64,000 bases of DNA from Apodospora peruviana (taxonomy: Eukaryota; Ascomycota; Sordariomycetes; Sordariales; Lasiosphaeriaceae), in contig JAUEDM010000005.1 of the NCBI GenBank assembly GCA_033439685.1, positions 3,968,001 through 4,032,000 on the forward strand. The letters are read 5' to 3'. Positions 1 through 13,217 of this stretch are shown piece after piece (position 1 is the stretch's first letter; each line of letters opens with the position of its first letter). The notes beneath the pieces are model-generated. The model ran no database searches. It was not told where the DNA came from and saw only the letters and a program-made list of their open reading frames with translations. The position numbers were made by a program, and so were the translations under genes.

Positions 1-870
1 GAGGACGCGACTACGGGGCGCCCCGGCTTCTGAAAGTGTGTAAAAAGCACAAGGATTGGCTTTGAGTTTGTCGTAGTGGAGCACTGATGGAAAATATCGC
101 AATTGTCTGTCACAAAGGGTTGGACGTTGGCCCGTTTGGCCGTCACACGCTCTCTGACCACGGCACAGGCACGGGGGCGCTGAGTGGCTCGGGTGTTTCT
201 GGAGGGACTGTTGTTGCGTTTCGATTCATTTCTTCCCTTGAGAAAGAGGACCCTGAGACCCTGAAACAGCCGGGCGCAGCAAGATGCCCCCGCGGCGCGT
301 GGGTTGAATCGTGGGAAAACGCAGCACGCGATGTTCTGGCCGGGACGGCAGCTGTGATATAGAGAGTGGTGTGGTGTGAGGATGCCGTCTATCCATTCAT
401 TACGAGCTGCAACCGCATCTGAGTCGCATTTCGATCTGGGTGATGTGGGAAAGGGTGGATCGGCTGCCCGCAGGAGAAAAATGGGCGATCAGATGATGGA
501 GGGGCAGGCACGTCCATGCTTCTGGCTCTGCTCGGTCGATCGGACAAGCAGATCTTCCGCCGCATAGGGCTTCAAGCCGGTGTCTTCCCCGCGATTAACC
601 GAACGCGCCCGTGCATTCCCGGGGTGGACGAGAGGTCCATTTTCAGTGGCTGACAGGGCCCAGGCTCGAAGCTTGAACGGGCCAGCCTCGTCATCACCGC
701 CAAGGTCACAAGCAATCAGCAACTGCAGCAAGCTTGAAGCTTGGCAGCCCACTCCCTGTGGCATTGGACGACGTGCAGCCGACGACGACGACCGATCTTC
801 ACCCAACCCCGACTATTAAACAAACCCATCATGCTGCGATAGCAACGACTGCGTTGCTCATCAACTCAAC
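1..870. other. Intergenic region upstream of vps23
   Basis: No open frame here has homology or splice structure that I can support; the short frames overlap on both strands. The last 100 bases should contain the vps23 promoter and leader. No clear TATA box was found. Confidence 0.5.
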
Positions 871-2712
871 ATGGTTGTCCAGCAACATGTCCTGAATTGG
901 CTCTACAGTGTCCTGACCAGTGTATGAACCGCCCTGCGCGTTTTCCTTGAGGCAATCCTTGCTGGTGCTCCAGACCAGACAAAGCTAATGTTCGTCGTCC
1001 CCCACAGGAATACCACGACGTGAATCGAACCTACAACGATGTAGCCCAGGCGCTCTCGCAATATCCATCACTGTCGCCCCGAACCGACGTCCACAGTACG
1101 CTGATCTTCCACCGCGGCAGACGAGCGCAATAACTGACATGGAGTCGCAGCATTCCCCAACGGCGCATCTGCCCTCCTGCTGCACCTATCCGGAACAATA
1201 CCGGTGCTGTTCCGCGGCACAACATACCGGTTTCCAATATCAATATGGGTGCCACACGCCTACCCCCGCGAGGCGCCTCTGGCCTACGTGACCCCGACTG
1301 AGAACATGATGGTCCGGCCGGGCCAGCACGTCGACCCACAGGGCCAGGTCTATCACCCATACCTCGTTGGATGGTCAACATTTTGGGATGTAGGTTGGCT
1401 CTGTGCATGTTGAGTTAACAGCAGGTACTGACCTGCGCCATAGAAATCGAGCATCTTGGATTTTCTTGCCATACTTCGAGATGTCTTCGCCAAAGAGCCC
1501 CCCGTTATCGCCAGTCAACCAGGCCGGCCGCCTCCGCTTCAACAACAAACACCTGCACCCACACCACCGCCTGTACCACCCCTACCTCCGGATCTCGCCC
1601 CAAGGCCATCAAGCCAGATCCAAACCCCCGCCCACGGCGATGCGCCAAGACCGCCGCCTCCACCACCTAAACCTGGCGCACGAGCAGAGCTTCAACAACC
1701 CTCCCCAGCGCCGTCCCAGTCTGCAGGCCCTCCACTACCACCACACCCCCGAAATATCGGCGGCCAAGGAAGCCAGTATGCGCCAGAACCACCAAGAATA
1801 CCGCAAGAACAATATACGAGAGCAGGGCCGTCGCGCTATGAGGCAGCCCCGCCATTGCCGCCCGCCGAGCCCCAACCTCAACTTCAGCGTGTAAGCTCGC
1901 TTCCAATGTCGATGCCATCTCCTCCACATGGTCCTCCATATCAAGGACCTCCTCCTGCCGCAGTCGGCTTCCCGCCTGGCCCACCAGGCCATCCTCAACC
2001 TCCTTTTCCTCCTCAGGTCGATTCACGACGGATGTCGACCTTCTCCCAACCACAGCAGTACGGAGGCACACCTCCGCCACCAAACTGGCAACAGATGCAG
2101 CAACCAGCCGTACAACCACCTCCACAACCTAAACCCCCACCGCCTCCGGATCTGATGGATGAAGATTTGACTCTGTCAATTCCATCACCCTCTTCCGTCC
2201 CCGCGCCCCCGATCCCACCAAACCCCGAAAAGGACGCGCTCCTCCACCAACTCGCCCAAACCTTGTACGCCATGCGCCAGCAGATCCGCGAGAAGAACGA
2301 GTCCTCCCTTATGGGCCTGCAGGTCCAGCGAAACGCGATGCAGTCGGCGTCCAATACGTTGCAAGCAGAGTCGGCGCAGCTGTCGCAGTTATCGGCCATG
2401 CTCGCGTCCAATACGGCTATCCTGCAAGACAGTTTACGCAAAGCGGACAAGGTGATCGAGTCCTCTGCGCAGCTGCCCGAGCCGGACATTGACGAGTTGC
2501 TTGTGGCTCCGACGGTGGTCGGGACCCAGCTATATGAGCTCGTGGCTGAGGAGCGTGCGCTCGCCGACGCGATATTCATGCTTGGGAGGGCGGTCGAGCG
2601 CGGAAGGATAGGCCCGGCCGAGTTTGCGCGTATGACGAGGAGCTTAGCGAGGGAGTGGTATTTGAAGAAGGCGCTTGTGAGGAAGATTGGAACGGGGATG
2701 GGGTTAGCTTGA
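871..2712 (+). CDS. vps23: ESCRT-I subunit Vps23 (TSG101-like, UEV domain)
   Basis: Subunit of ESCRT-I, which sorts ubiquitinated membrane proteins into multivesicular endosomes and in fungi also serves pH signalling. Four exons were read: 871-921, 1008-1095, 1151-1389 and 1444-2712, giving 548 aa. Introns begin GTATGA, GTACGC and GTAGGT; the last two contain CTGAC branch sites. The N-terminus (about residues 1-150) is a UEV domain beginning MVVQQHVLNWLYSVL, with the typical YHPYLVGW segment and no E2-type catalytic cysteine. A long Pro-rich linker (about 160-390) follows, then a helical, probably coiled-coil part and a C-terminal steadiness box ending in AREWYLKKALVRKI. Length and domain order match fungal Vps23. 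The start is the only ATG that gives the conserved N-terminus. Confidence 0.93.
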
Positions 2713-3531
2713 GTTATAGATTGGATAACGTGATGATGAATGATATGGTCAGGTCGGATGCATGCAGCGTATGGGTAGGTGTATAGCAACCTTTATATGT
2801 GAATATGTCTAGGTACCTAGCTACTTGCAGTCGGGACATTAAAGGACGACGTCTCTTGATCTTTCTTATAATCGTATCCATATAGATATCATATTTTCCA
2901 GTCCTATCGCCACCGTCATTCCAATACAAACACACAGTTTACATACATAGCGAGAACCAGCCACCATTGTATCCCCCGAACTCCCATATCTCGTCATCTA
3001 CTATCGGACAATCCACAACTACCTAGGAGGACAGGCCCATCTCGATGCTGCCTTTAATTACGGGAAAGAGAATCGCCCTAACTCATCTATCTTATGCATT
3101 AACGGTTTCGAGATCTCGTTACCGCTGTTTCACCTCCCAGTTAACCCCCCTTTCTTCTCGTAAAATAGCCCCCTCGCGGAGAAGAGCTCATGCATTTTAC
3201 TTCCCAAAGCGGGTGTATAGAGAGGAGGACTGGACCTAAAAGGAGGTTATTTATAATCCGTTGTTATAACTTTACCTTAGGCGCTTGGAGGAATGACGCA
3301 ACGGTCTTTTCACTTTTCAAGCAGGCTTCACTGCGACAAACTTGGGCATCTTGGTATGTAGCAATATACATTTTACAGCAAAGGATTATGAAAGCTAAAC
3401 TACCTAATTATGCATAAGAAAAAAGAAAACAAAAGCCCGCCTTGCACCCAGTTAATACATATTAATTTCCTTTTATACCGCCTCTAAACCGCTTTAGTGC
3501 CCGCTATGCCATTCAAATCAACACCTCTCCT
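2713..3531. other. Convergent intergenic region (vps23 / large Ser-rich gene)
   Basis: Both flanking genes end here, so it should contain two 3' UTRs. The middle is more A+T-rich than its surroundings, but I see no gene, repeat or element I can name. Confidence 0.5.
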
Positions 3532-6500
3532 CTACTTAAACTTGGCCATATCAATGACCCTTGACGGCCTAGGATGCTGCAGACCGCAGGTGGGAGTTGA
3601 CACAGTCACATTATCGTCCTGATCAGCTTCGAGGAACGAGCGACGGCGTGTGGGAGTCACCAGCCCAGTTGGGGCCCTCCTAACCGCATTGCTCTCATCG
3701 TCTTGACTGGGTGTTGCGAACTGACCAACGTTGATGCTTCCTCCGCGGTTACCACCGCCAGCAACCACATACTCTCCCTCGGGCTCTTGAGTGACGAGAC
3801 GTCCATTGTTGGTGCCGGTACCAGAAGCTATCGTGGGGGCGGAACTGGAGACTGCTTCGCCGGTGTCGTCACGCAGGAGATGATGAGCGCGGCTTCCGCC
3901 CGTCTTGGGTCTGCGGTTGAGACTCCCATGCCGTCCAATGTGCGTCAGTCTCTGACCGATGCCGAATGCAGCCGCCGCCGCACCGGCGGCTCTCTGTCCC
4001 CAGCTGATCTTGACTGGGAGGCCGAGACCCTCGTCCGGGCTGAGAATGGGCGGTGCGCCAGCACGCTTGAGGAGGCTCTTTCCGGCGCTTCTTCCGAACG
4101 AGCTGGGATAGCGCGATCTTCTGACCGGAGTGGTGGCACGGGCAGCTGCTATAGCGGAAGAAGTCGATAGTGCACCTGCTGTGTGCCCTGTCGACATAGG
4201 TGGCAGCCCACGCAGCGACACACTGCTACCGTGGTCTTTCATTGTGAAGAAAATTGGACCGGAGCTGTCGAAGTTATTTTTTGGACCGGAGCCGTTGAAA
4301 GGATTCTTGAAATTCGGGTTGTTCGGGGCGACCTGTGCATCCCAAGTGTTCTTGCCTTGGAGGGCGCCGTAGCTCTTGCTGACAGGCAGCATGCGACCCG
4401 ACATGGTAGTGCTTTTACGCTGAATGTACGTCGTGGGGAGTACTGACGATCCAGCGGCGGTGGTAACAGTGGCCTTGCGAATTGGCAGCTGCTCATCCGA
4501 ATACAAACCACCCTCAGCCAAAAGCAGCGGCTCTTCCGAAATGTTCGCGTGCTCCATGCCGTGGTTGTGAGTACTGCCTGTTTTTGCGCTCTTTGGTATC
4601 TTGAACATTGTGCTTTTGGGGAGGAACGTAGATCCACGCGCCTTGTCTCTAGCAGCGGCCGGCGAAACGATGGACAACCGGCTCAGCTTGGACTTGCCCC
4701 TGAGGTCACTGGCACTGTTGTTCCTTGTCGACTCATTGCTAGAGGAGCCCCTGCGCTTATCTGTCCGCAATCCACTGAACGACAACATGCGCCTAAATCT
4801 CGACTCGACAACAGGTTGGAGCTCGCTACCGGTGCTTGGAGATCGACCTCTGGCGACCATATCTGAGGTCAGACCGAGTTTCTTGTAAGCGGTTCCAGCA
4901 TTGTATGACTTGGACCGATTAAGTGTCGAGAGGTTGACCGCGCTGCCGCTCGAAGAGCCAAGGTACTCATATAGGCGCACATTGTCCTTGACGGGCGACT
5001 CCCGCTTCTGCTTCCTCAGACGAATGCGCGACAGACGAGACGGGGTTTCAGGGGGGCCGTCCTGGGAACTGCCCTTTCCTGGAGTCGTCTGCTTGCGGTT
5101 CTTCCGCCTCTTGGTGGAGGGAGAAGAACACTCGACCGAGTTACCCGACGAAGGACTCCCGTCCTCCTTGGTGGATGACTCTGAACCGAAAGTGTTCTGA
5201 ACCAAGACTGTCTCGCAGGGTCTGGACTTGAACGGCACACTATTGTGGCGCCCTGCCATTAACGAGAACGGATTCGAGTTGGCAGGCTGGTCGAAGACTT
5301 TTAGGAGGTCCTTGACTTTCCCGGCACCGGGACTGACGGGAACACCTGTACCTTCGCGCTGCTTTTGCCTCAGCTTGCTGTTTGGCTCAGCAGGCCCAGC
5401 CTCATACTCGCCGGCTTCGTGGTGAACGGTGGAAGCCTTTAGCTCGAGGGACTTCGACTCGCCCAAGACCGAGCGGCGAGCGCTGAAAGGCCCCGACAAT
5501 CGCTTGAACGCTCGCTTAGAAGCTTCGGCGACGTTACTCAGTCTGATGGAGCTGCTGCGAGAGCCGGTCTTGGCAAACGACTCATCAGCTTCTGAGCTCC
5601 GCGGGAACAGCAGTCGGTCTGATTTCGCAGCATCATTCTGGGCCTTTGAATTCGACCGATCAACCGCACTGTTGCGGGCTGTCGCCAAACGTGTCGACTC
5701 AAGCAGGGGACGATCCGAATCTTGGGAGTCTGAGCCATCTCCGGCCCGCAATCTCGGGCAACTTTGCGGATATGTAGTATCGTCGGCAAGCTTTGATCTC
5801 GCAGATGGTGCCGAGTTTCTGTGTCCATTTCGACGAGGGGTGGTAGGGAATGAAGCCCCGGTGGACTGGTCATACTGTGGGAATGATCTGGACGAGAGCA
5901 ATCCTGTTCGTGATGGCACGCTTCCCTCAAGGCTGGACTGTGAGCCTAGCTCGATTGATGCCTTCAAGTCTGCCACGCTTTTCCCCCTCAGCCGAGGTGT
6001 ATCTTTCAACACCGGACCCAGTCCGATAGGCGAGGGTTTTGGTTCATGCGCCCTCATAAACGGGTTGTTGGGCTTGGGTTGGTATGGCATCTTGTCTGCC
6101 ACATCCTTTCTCACTGCAGGGACAGTGGTGTGCGTGACAACAGGGTCCGTGAAGGAAGAGATAACTGGCTCAACTGGGTAGGTAGGTCAGTTTCTGGGAA
6201 CTCGGTTGGTCGAGATATTCAAACACAAACTTACCACTGCCGGCTTTCTCAAACACATTCCGTAGCTCTGCCACACTCTTGGGATCCCAACCTTTTCTAT
6301 CCCCGGTCTTGAAGCTGCTCGAGGCATCAAGCGATGTTCCTTGTCCGCCTGTTCGAGAAGTGCCTGGATGATCGGGAAGGGAGAACGCCTAGTTCTCCCC
6401 GTGGCCCTGTTCTTCCGTGCGGTTGTCATGGTGGTTTGCACCTGTGTAACTGCTGAGAGGGGATTCTGTCTTGACGGCTCTGAGATTATGACGCTTGTTT

Positions 6501-7168
6501 ACGTCGGGCAGCGAGGACATTGCAACCTGAGCCGATAGAAACATCTGGCTGGAACTCTCCGTCTCGGTACTCCTCTTGTCGGAACGGCGTGCAATGTGGG
6601 TCAGCCTCGACAAGAAGGTTGACTCTTCACTGAGCAGCTTGGGTGTGTTTGGCTGAATTGTCGGCCGTCTTGTGGGATTTGGTGTCAAAGGGAGATTGTG
6701 AGGTGGGCGATTGGTGACAGGTCTAGTCTCAGGAGACTCGGTCGGGTTGACATTGCTAACAGCGCCTAGGATTTCGTATTGCTGAACCCGGTTTGCGAGA
6801 TCAGGCGTGATGGCCCGAGTGGGTGAAAGCTGCATTGGAATGACCAGGCCTTGATCTCCGCGGAAGTCCCTTGGGCTCCGCGGTGCCCGCGTTGGGGTCT
6901 CCGGGGCCGGGCCGTCATACTGGTGCATGCCGCCAGCCTCGTAGACGGCTGTATTATTGTTGTACTTGGGGCTGATGCTCTTGCGGATGCGAAGAGGGGC
7001 CGGCTTAAGGTCTTCGTCTGAGAAGTCGTTCAGGCCGTCAAGATCATGAGGTGATAGTTGCATTCCAGAGTCGGGAAGAAGGTCAAGATCATCGAGTTCA
7101 CGAGATTCGTCAAGCTGAGGTGCAAGAAGAGGTGATTCGGAAATCGAACTGCAAAACGGGGAGGCCAT
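3532..7168 (-). CDS. Large Ser/Arg-rich, mostly disordered protein, unknown function
   Basis: Three exons on the minus strand were read: 7168-6442, 6363-6235 and 6173-3532, giving 1165 aa. The second intron (GTAAGT donor, CTGAC branch, CCTACCCAG acceptor) is clear; the first (78 bp, GTGCAA donor, ATCATCCAG acceptor) is inferred because it removes an in-frame TAG and keeps the frame. The protein starts MASPFCSSISESPLLAPQ. It has a conserved-looking short stretch across exon 2 (KGWDPKSVAELRNVFEKAG), and the rest is low-complexity with many Ser-Pro and Thr-Pro sites and basic patches. No catalytic domain or membrane segment is visible. The composition would suit a phosphorylated cytoskeletal or spindle scaffold, but I do not recognise the family. 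An ATG 81 bp upstream in frame (7249) is possible. Confidence 0.75.
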
Positions 7169-8881
7169 GTTAATGGCTGAAGAGACGAAAAAAAGAAGGG
7201 TTGCAGAAGATGAGTCGGAATACAGTGCTTGGTTCAAACTCGCGATCATTTTACTGGATTGCAGGAGAAAGCTCTGACAACCGGGAATTGGAGGGAAAGG
7301 GAGAGTTGTGATGTTTGTGAGAAGAGTAGGGCAAGAAGACCCGATGGGAGATTAAGTAGGTATTTGGTGAGAGTCGGGGGGGGAATGCACGGGCCTGCCA
7401 GTCAGCCCCTGCCAGTCCGGCTACTCACAATTTCTTCACACTGAGTTCTTCTGGGCCTCGAGGAGGAAGGAGCGGCGGGTAGAAACAGTAGAAAGGTGAG
7501 AACACAAGGCGGCTTAGTCGGGCAGAGCCGGGCAGGGGCGAGCTCTTATTCGTCCCAGGCTCCCTGTTCCCCCCCCCCCCCCCCTCATCCGATCTTCTCT
7601 GCCATCGGAAGGGTGCAAGTGGAAGCGAGGGAAGGACCTGCATCTGTTCAACTTGTTAGTTGAGCAGGAGCAGAGAGAGGCCACGGACTTGGAAGTCAAC
7701 AACAGACTTCCTGGTACCCGAGAGGAAAAGAGCAGGCCCCATCGTGACCCGACTCGGGGGCACTTCCATGCACAGATACCAGACTCCTTACTTTTTTCAC
7801 TGCAACCTTCCAAGTAGCAACACCTGCCAAGCTCGGGTCCCAAGGTAAGGTACCAGTAAATACCTTACGGAGGTAGCATGACTTCCACTGGGGACATTGC
7901 CTTGCGAAGAGACTTCCAGGTCCGTTGACTGCAACATACCAGGTGCAACATTACCTTAGGTATTGGGTGAATAGGGAGGTAGCATGACTTGGGGACATGA
8001 TAATTGCCGTGCAAACCTGGAAGGTAAGGTGCTTCCTGGACTGCAGTCTGCAACACACCTACCAAGGAGCAACACCTGCCAGCCAACCTCAGTAGAGAGA
8101 CACCCACACGGAAAGCACATTCGCAATAGGTAGTCCAGCCAAAGCAAGGCATCTAAAATTTCGGACCCGAAGGTGCTTCAATTCATGACCGAGACAGTCT
8201 CCAAATCAACGAAGGTAGGTAGCTAGAGTATCTGCGTCTTGACGACTGCAGCGATTACAAGTAAAAATAAAATTAGAGGAGGTGCTCTCATCGTTCAAGA
8301 AAAAAGAAAAGAAATTGGCCCTCGCATGGGCAGCTGGGCAAGAGCAGGTGCCTAGGTACAGGACTATGCCTCCATTCCCGCCCCAGCTGCCAACCAGAGC
8401 CCTGCCACCAGGCATTGACCACCCGTAAAGCCGCTGTGCCATTTTTGTCGGGGTGCAAAGGTATCATGGGGTATAAACAAAAGAAACAAAGAGAAAATCT
8501 TGCTTCTTCTCCTCCAGTTCGGAGAGCTATCAACTAAGGAAAGGAGAAATAAAAACAAAAGTAAGCGGAGTTGGCTGTTAATTAATCAAACGACATCCGG
8601 GCAACGCAGCCTGCCTCTCCAGGCTGTACCCCTCCTCTCGCGAGTCTCCTCGAACTATCGACCCAAACCCATGGCAGAAGAAATTTGAAAAAAGAAAACA
8701 CCATATAACCGAGTTGGCAGTTAATCACCTAATCCAACAGATCCAGGCTTTGCAGCCTACCTCCTCTCTACTCTCCTCTTGCAGTCCTCCTGACTTGACT
8801 CAACTCGACCGATCGACCAACCTCGAATCAGCCGATCAGCCGACCAGCCCCATGACCTCCGTGCCCAGTTCAAACCCCTTC
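7169..8881. other. Long leader/promoter region with imperfect repeats and a poly-C tract
   Basis: It lies between the start of the large Ser-rich gene and the end of the pheromone receptor gene. It contains a run of 16 C at 7569-7584 and an imperfect direct repeat at about 7866-8100. No coding frame is convincing. Confidence 0.5.
7866..8100. repeat. Imperfect direct repeat, about 100 bp, two copies
   Basis: The segment GAGGTAGCATGACTT followed by GGGGACAT and ATTGCC occurs near 7871 and again near 7975. Each copy is followed by a related stretch with ACTGCA, CAACA and CAGG motifs. A weaker third similarity (AAGTAGCAACACCTGCC) is seen near 7812 and 8076. The copies are diverged, and no coding role is visible. 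Confidence 0.5.
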
Positions 8882-10309
8882 CTAGGAAGCCTGACGCCCA
8901 TGTCCACTCGCCATCGTCATCAAATCGTCGTTAGCAATGCGCTCCTCGGTGCACTCGATCCTGCAATCCACGCGAACTCCCATCATCCCAGACTCCAAAT
9001 CTTCGATCCGCGCAAGCTCTGGGTCAAAGTGGTGGCTACCCGGCTTCTCGTAGCACGCCTCTGCCATGACTCCCGGTACCGTCCTGTTGCTGTTGCTCTC
9101 GGTATTGCAATTGGAGGCTGCTAATACTTGACCAGGCTGGAAGCCGCAATAACTGTTCGGTACCGCCGTTGCGGTTGGACGCGAAAGTTGGTGATGGGAG
9201 GTCGGATGGCTGCTCGATCGTGAGACGTGTGACCCGCTCATCATCAGCAGGGGCCGCTTGCTGCTCCGGCTGCCTCCAGTACCTACATGGCTAGAAGATG
9301 GGTTGCTATTATCTCCCAAGGGATGAGAAAAAACGGTCGGGTTGGCGAGGCGCTGCGCGACCAGTGTCCCCAAAGGCAAGACGATGATCACCGAGGTCTG
9401 CGCGAGCGAGCCGGCGCCGAAGTCGACTGACGCGATGAATTGCAGGATTGCAAAGATCACTATTACACAGCAACACAGGTCAGTCAGTACTTATCTATAC
9501 TGAGAAAGAGGCAGGTAGAAGATGAGAAGCTTACCAGGAATAACCATCAGCAATCCATTGGTAATAACCAGTACGTCCATGGCGTTAAGCACGTTCAGCG
9601 ACGGGAGAATACTCCTGCTCTCCCACATGTGCGCCACCAGCCTCGCGATAAACAGAAAACAGAACCACGAGGTCGACGCCGTCAACAAGATGATGTACGT
9701 CTCGCGCAGCCAGTCCAGAGTCGCGACGCGGTACATGATCCACTGGATCTGGTTGACGGTGCAAGCGAAACTGAACGCGATGGTCGTGACGACAATGACG
9801 AGCGACAGCCCAGTAACCACGACTTTATAGAGCGTCGGCCACAGCCTGAGCATCGACCACGCCTGCACGATCAGCGCGAGCTCGATCAGGATCGTCACCG
9901 GAAGTGAAAGGGCAGTCGCCGCGACAGACGCATCCCAGTCTGACCGAGGAACAAACTGCGCGTCGCCGACAAAGGCAACGTAGAAGCTGTTAAGTTTGTA
10001 GACGTAATACAGAGAAATCAATATCATGCGGACGAAGTTGACGACCAGCGCGGCGATGCTGATCACGGTCGGCAGGCGGTTGAAGCGGTTCTTGGGCGTC
10101 ATGACCAGCATGATGACCAGCATGATCAGGGTCGCGCCGATTTGGCACCCGAAGTTGATGGCGGCTGAAAAAGCCTGGTGATAGTACTCGTCCACGGCGG
10201 ACATGGAGACGGGGATCAGGCTGCCGTCCGGGCCGGTGACGTTTAGGATTTGCTGCAGGGGATCGAAGCTGCCGCCGCCGCTTCTTGTGGTGTCGTTGGA
10301 AGCCATCAT
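8882..10309 (-). CDS. ste2: Pheromone receptor, STE2 family (class D GPCR)
   Basis: Seven-transmembrane receptor for the alpha-factor-type peptide pheromone, acting at the plasma membrane upstream of the mating MAP-kinase cascade; Neurospora calls its orthologue pre-2. Two exons were read: 10309-9535 and 9459-8882, with a 75-bp intron (GTAAGC donor, TAATAG acceptor) inside TM7, giving 450 aa. The N-terminus has FDPLQQILNVTGPDGSLIPV, typical of the family, followed by TM1 near TLIMLVIMLVMTPKNRFNR. TM5-7 and the join IPV-IFAILQFIASVDFG are readable. The long C-terminal tail is Ser/Thr-rich and ends with a conserved-looking segment around DPELARIEDLESGMMGVRVD. Two adjacent ATGs (10309, 10306) are possible starts. 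Confidence 0.9.
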
Positions 10310-11899
10310 GATGACGATCGTGAGCTGACGAGCCGACGAGCTCGGCGGTTGGAGATGGGGTTTGTTGTGTTGTAGAGTTGGACGTGTTTGGTTAGGTTGA
10401 AGATGTATTTGCTTGTCCTGTCGAGTTGGAGATCGTGTGATTACGTCTGTACGCAAAGAGGCAAAAGGAGCTCTCTCTCAAAGAAATGGGTATCTGATTT
10501 GCTTTGGGCAGGAGAGAGAGAGAGAGAGAGAGATGAAGCAGAAAGAGTGATGCTTGCTCACAGCTAATACTGGAGGAGTAAAAGAGAGTCTTTGAAGTAG
10601 TAATTATATTCGAAGTGAAAAGACCTTCTATGCCTGAGTGTAAATTTGGCATTTGCATTTGCATGCACCAACAACGATTGTTGTTGTAGATGGTCTGGAG
10701 TTGAACTCATGACGTTGAAGAAGAATACTATCTATCTATCCCACTACCGAAACAGTCGAGCTCAAGAGCTCAAAGAATAATACGAAGCTATGCAGCATGG
10801 GTACCGAAAATTGTGACAGAGAAGAATGGTAAGCCAAAGTTCACATAATGACATGTTTGCTTGTTGCTGTTTGTTGGGGCCTGGCTGCGTCTTAGTATTG
10901 TTTTTGTTGGTCCCACCCCCCCCCCCCCCTTAGTATTGTTCTTGGTCTGATGTCCCAAAGCTCCCAAGTCTGAAGACGGCCGAGCTCACACGCCCCGCGC
11001 GTCTAGCCTGCAAATTGTCGCTGACGGCTGCGCGCCACGGTCACTTATTGAACGACATGTCGCATCTCGTCCAAAATTTGCCATCATTTTCATTGGTTTT
11101 ATTTGGGTTCTGTTGAATGTGTCGGCTCCCTTTTGACTTGGCCCCTGAATCCGTGCGTTCACCAGGGGATCGCTGTAGTTGGCTGTTGGTGGCTTCTTTG
11201 GCGGGTCAAGTGTGGCGGTGGGTCCGGGAGGAACAGGGGTTCTGTGGCTGAGCCGCACTGCACCAGCGTCAAGGGTTAGGGCTGTCTACTACTGTAAGCA
11301 CGATCCAGGAGGCTTCCTGTGGCCGGATTCGGTCCCGGAGGAAGGAGGCTCGTACCAACCCGCATCCGCCATGCTTCCATCGTGCCTGACTGAACCTCAG
11401 CCCCGGTATTTACGTCCTAATTAAACCAGGCGGCCGACCGCTCCACGACTCTAATTTTCCAACAAGGAACCAACTCTTGTTTCGTTTCATCTTCCCCCAA
11501 CCCGGGTCCCAAGGACGGTGTCAGTTCATGTTCCTAAAAATTACTGACAGCTCTGGTTGACTCCCCTGTCCTGCGGACTCCCAACGCCCAGTTCGCGACA
11601 GAAGCGCCCGAGAATACCGCAGTCAAGTCTGTCCACAAAAAATGGCTCGTGTTTCGGTCATCTGGATCGAGTGGAATACGTCCAGGGATGGGGCTGGGTC
11701 ACCGCCATGCAGAATGTACGGCCAACATGCTCAGAACCAGGTACCGAAGCTTGTGATGCTGTACTTAACTATCTACTTGATCTGTCACTTACCCCGTCCA
11801 GCGATCTTCTCGTTTGATCAGAATTTCCTTTCGTCTCATTCTAGTCTCACCACTTGCTCCTACTATTCCTCGATTTGATTACCTGGAGCTCAAAACGAA
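10310..11899. other. Intergenic region between the receptor gene and the Arg-rich gene
   Basis: Divergent promoters are expected at both ends. It has a GA microsatellite at about 10511-10532 and a run of 14 C at 10916-10929. Short plus-strand frames near 11180-11420 and 11560-11880 show no homology or splice structure I can support. Confidence 0.5.
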
Positions 11900-13217
11900 A
11901 TGAGTGGAGGACGCTCAGGCTGGTTCGACCGACCCTCCATTCGGCGGGAGACTCACGCAGATGCAATGGATCGTAGATTAGGGGGGCCGGGATTCAGTTA
12001 TGTGTTTGTGCTAACCTTCCCATCGTCCACTAGTGATTCAATGTCTAACTCTCGTCATCATTTTTAGGAGACCAGTCGAACGAATGGAACGATATATCGG
12101 CGGGGCCAGAAGAGGCTTTGAGGGCGAGCAAACGTCTCGACGGGGCGGAAGCCATGATGATATCGAGGAAATGGCTCAACGAATAGTTGATAGAGAATTT
12201 GGGCCCCGACGGGGTGGGACACAGTGGCGTTCTCGCAGCGCACCTCCCCCTGACCTTTACGAACAGCCCTTCAGAAGACGCGGTAGCTATGACAGCGGCA
12301 TCAGTGGCATGAGTAGCGACTCAGATTACGGTGATTGGCGCGGAAGAGATAGATCAAGACCTCCGCCCATCAGACGAGACGGTAGTTATGACAGCGGCAT
12401 CAGTGGCATGAGCAGTGACTCCGAGTACGGTGATCGGCGTGGGAGAGATAGATCACGACCGCCACCCGTCAGACCCATCAATCCTCACGACGACTTGACA
12501 AGTTACTACCAGGGCCGTCCTCAAAACGAATGGCCAGAGGACCAGGAGCGCCGGGAAAGAGAGTTTGACTGGAAGCAAAGACAATATGAACGGGATTTTG
12601 GCAAAGGAAGGAGCCAGTCTCGTGACCACGGGTTCGACCGACGATGGCATAGCATGCCCTCCCTGCAGCCCCCCTCATTCTCAAGGCCCCGTACGGCACC
12701 ACAACCGCCACCACGCGGAGGAAGTCAATCACGTCACCAGGCCATATCTTACCACGAATGGTCAAAAACCTTTCTACAAAACAGGTGGTACCAGCTGCAG
12801 TCTCATGAGGAGAAGGATTTCATCTTCCATCTCTTCAACGAGAGCCGGCGCGACCCCAATCCCGACTCGCGCAAGCTCCTCGAGGACTACATCCGGCTCA
12901 AGGGCATGGGTCTGAACGGCAAGGGCCGCTACCACGCGCTGGAAGAAGAACTCAGGGCGATCGAGGGGCGGCTGATACCAGAGAAGGAGAGGGAGCTCCG
13001 GCACAGGCACGTCAACAACCCGCAGGGGTTCTACGCAAAGATTGGCAAGTTCGACAAGAACAGGCGGGAGAGTCTCTTGCAGGACCTCGAAGCCTTCCGG
13101 GCGAAGAGAAGCGAGCTGATGAACGACATTGGGATGGCCAAGTTTATCTTTGCGCAGATCAAGACCCGTAGGGATGGGTGGACACTAGAAAAGTTCAGGA
13201 TTGGCATGGCAAAGTAG
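11900..13217 (+). CDS. Arg/Gly-rich protein with an internal duplication, unknown function
   Basis: Two exons are proposed: 11900-12003 and 12068-13217 (417 aa). Exon 1 starts MSGGRSGWFDRPSIRRE; the join is inferred from a TTTTTAG acceptor and frame continuity, and its donor (GTTTGT) is weak. The N-terminal half is rich in Arg, Gly and Asp and contains two near-identical copies of a roughly 33-aa segment beginning GSYDSGISGMSSDS. The C-terminal half (about 255-415) is charged and helical, with YHEWSKTFLQNRWYQL and KFDKNRRESLLQDLEAFRAKR. No catalytic motif is visible. A nuclear or RNA-associated role would fit the composition, but that is speculation. Confidence 0.7.
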
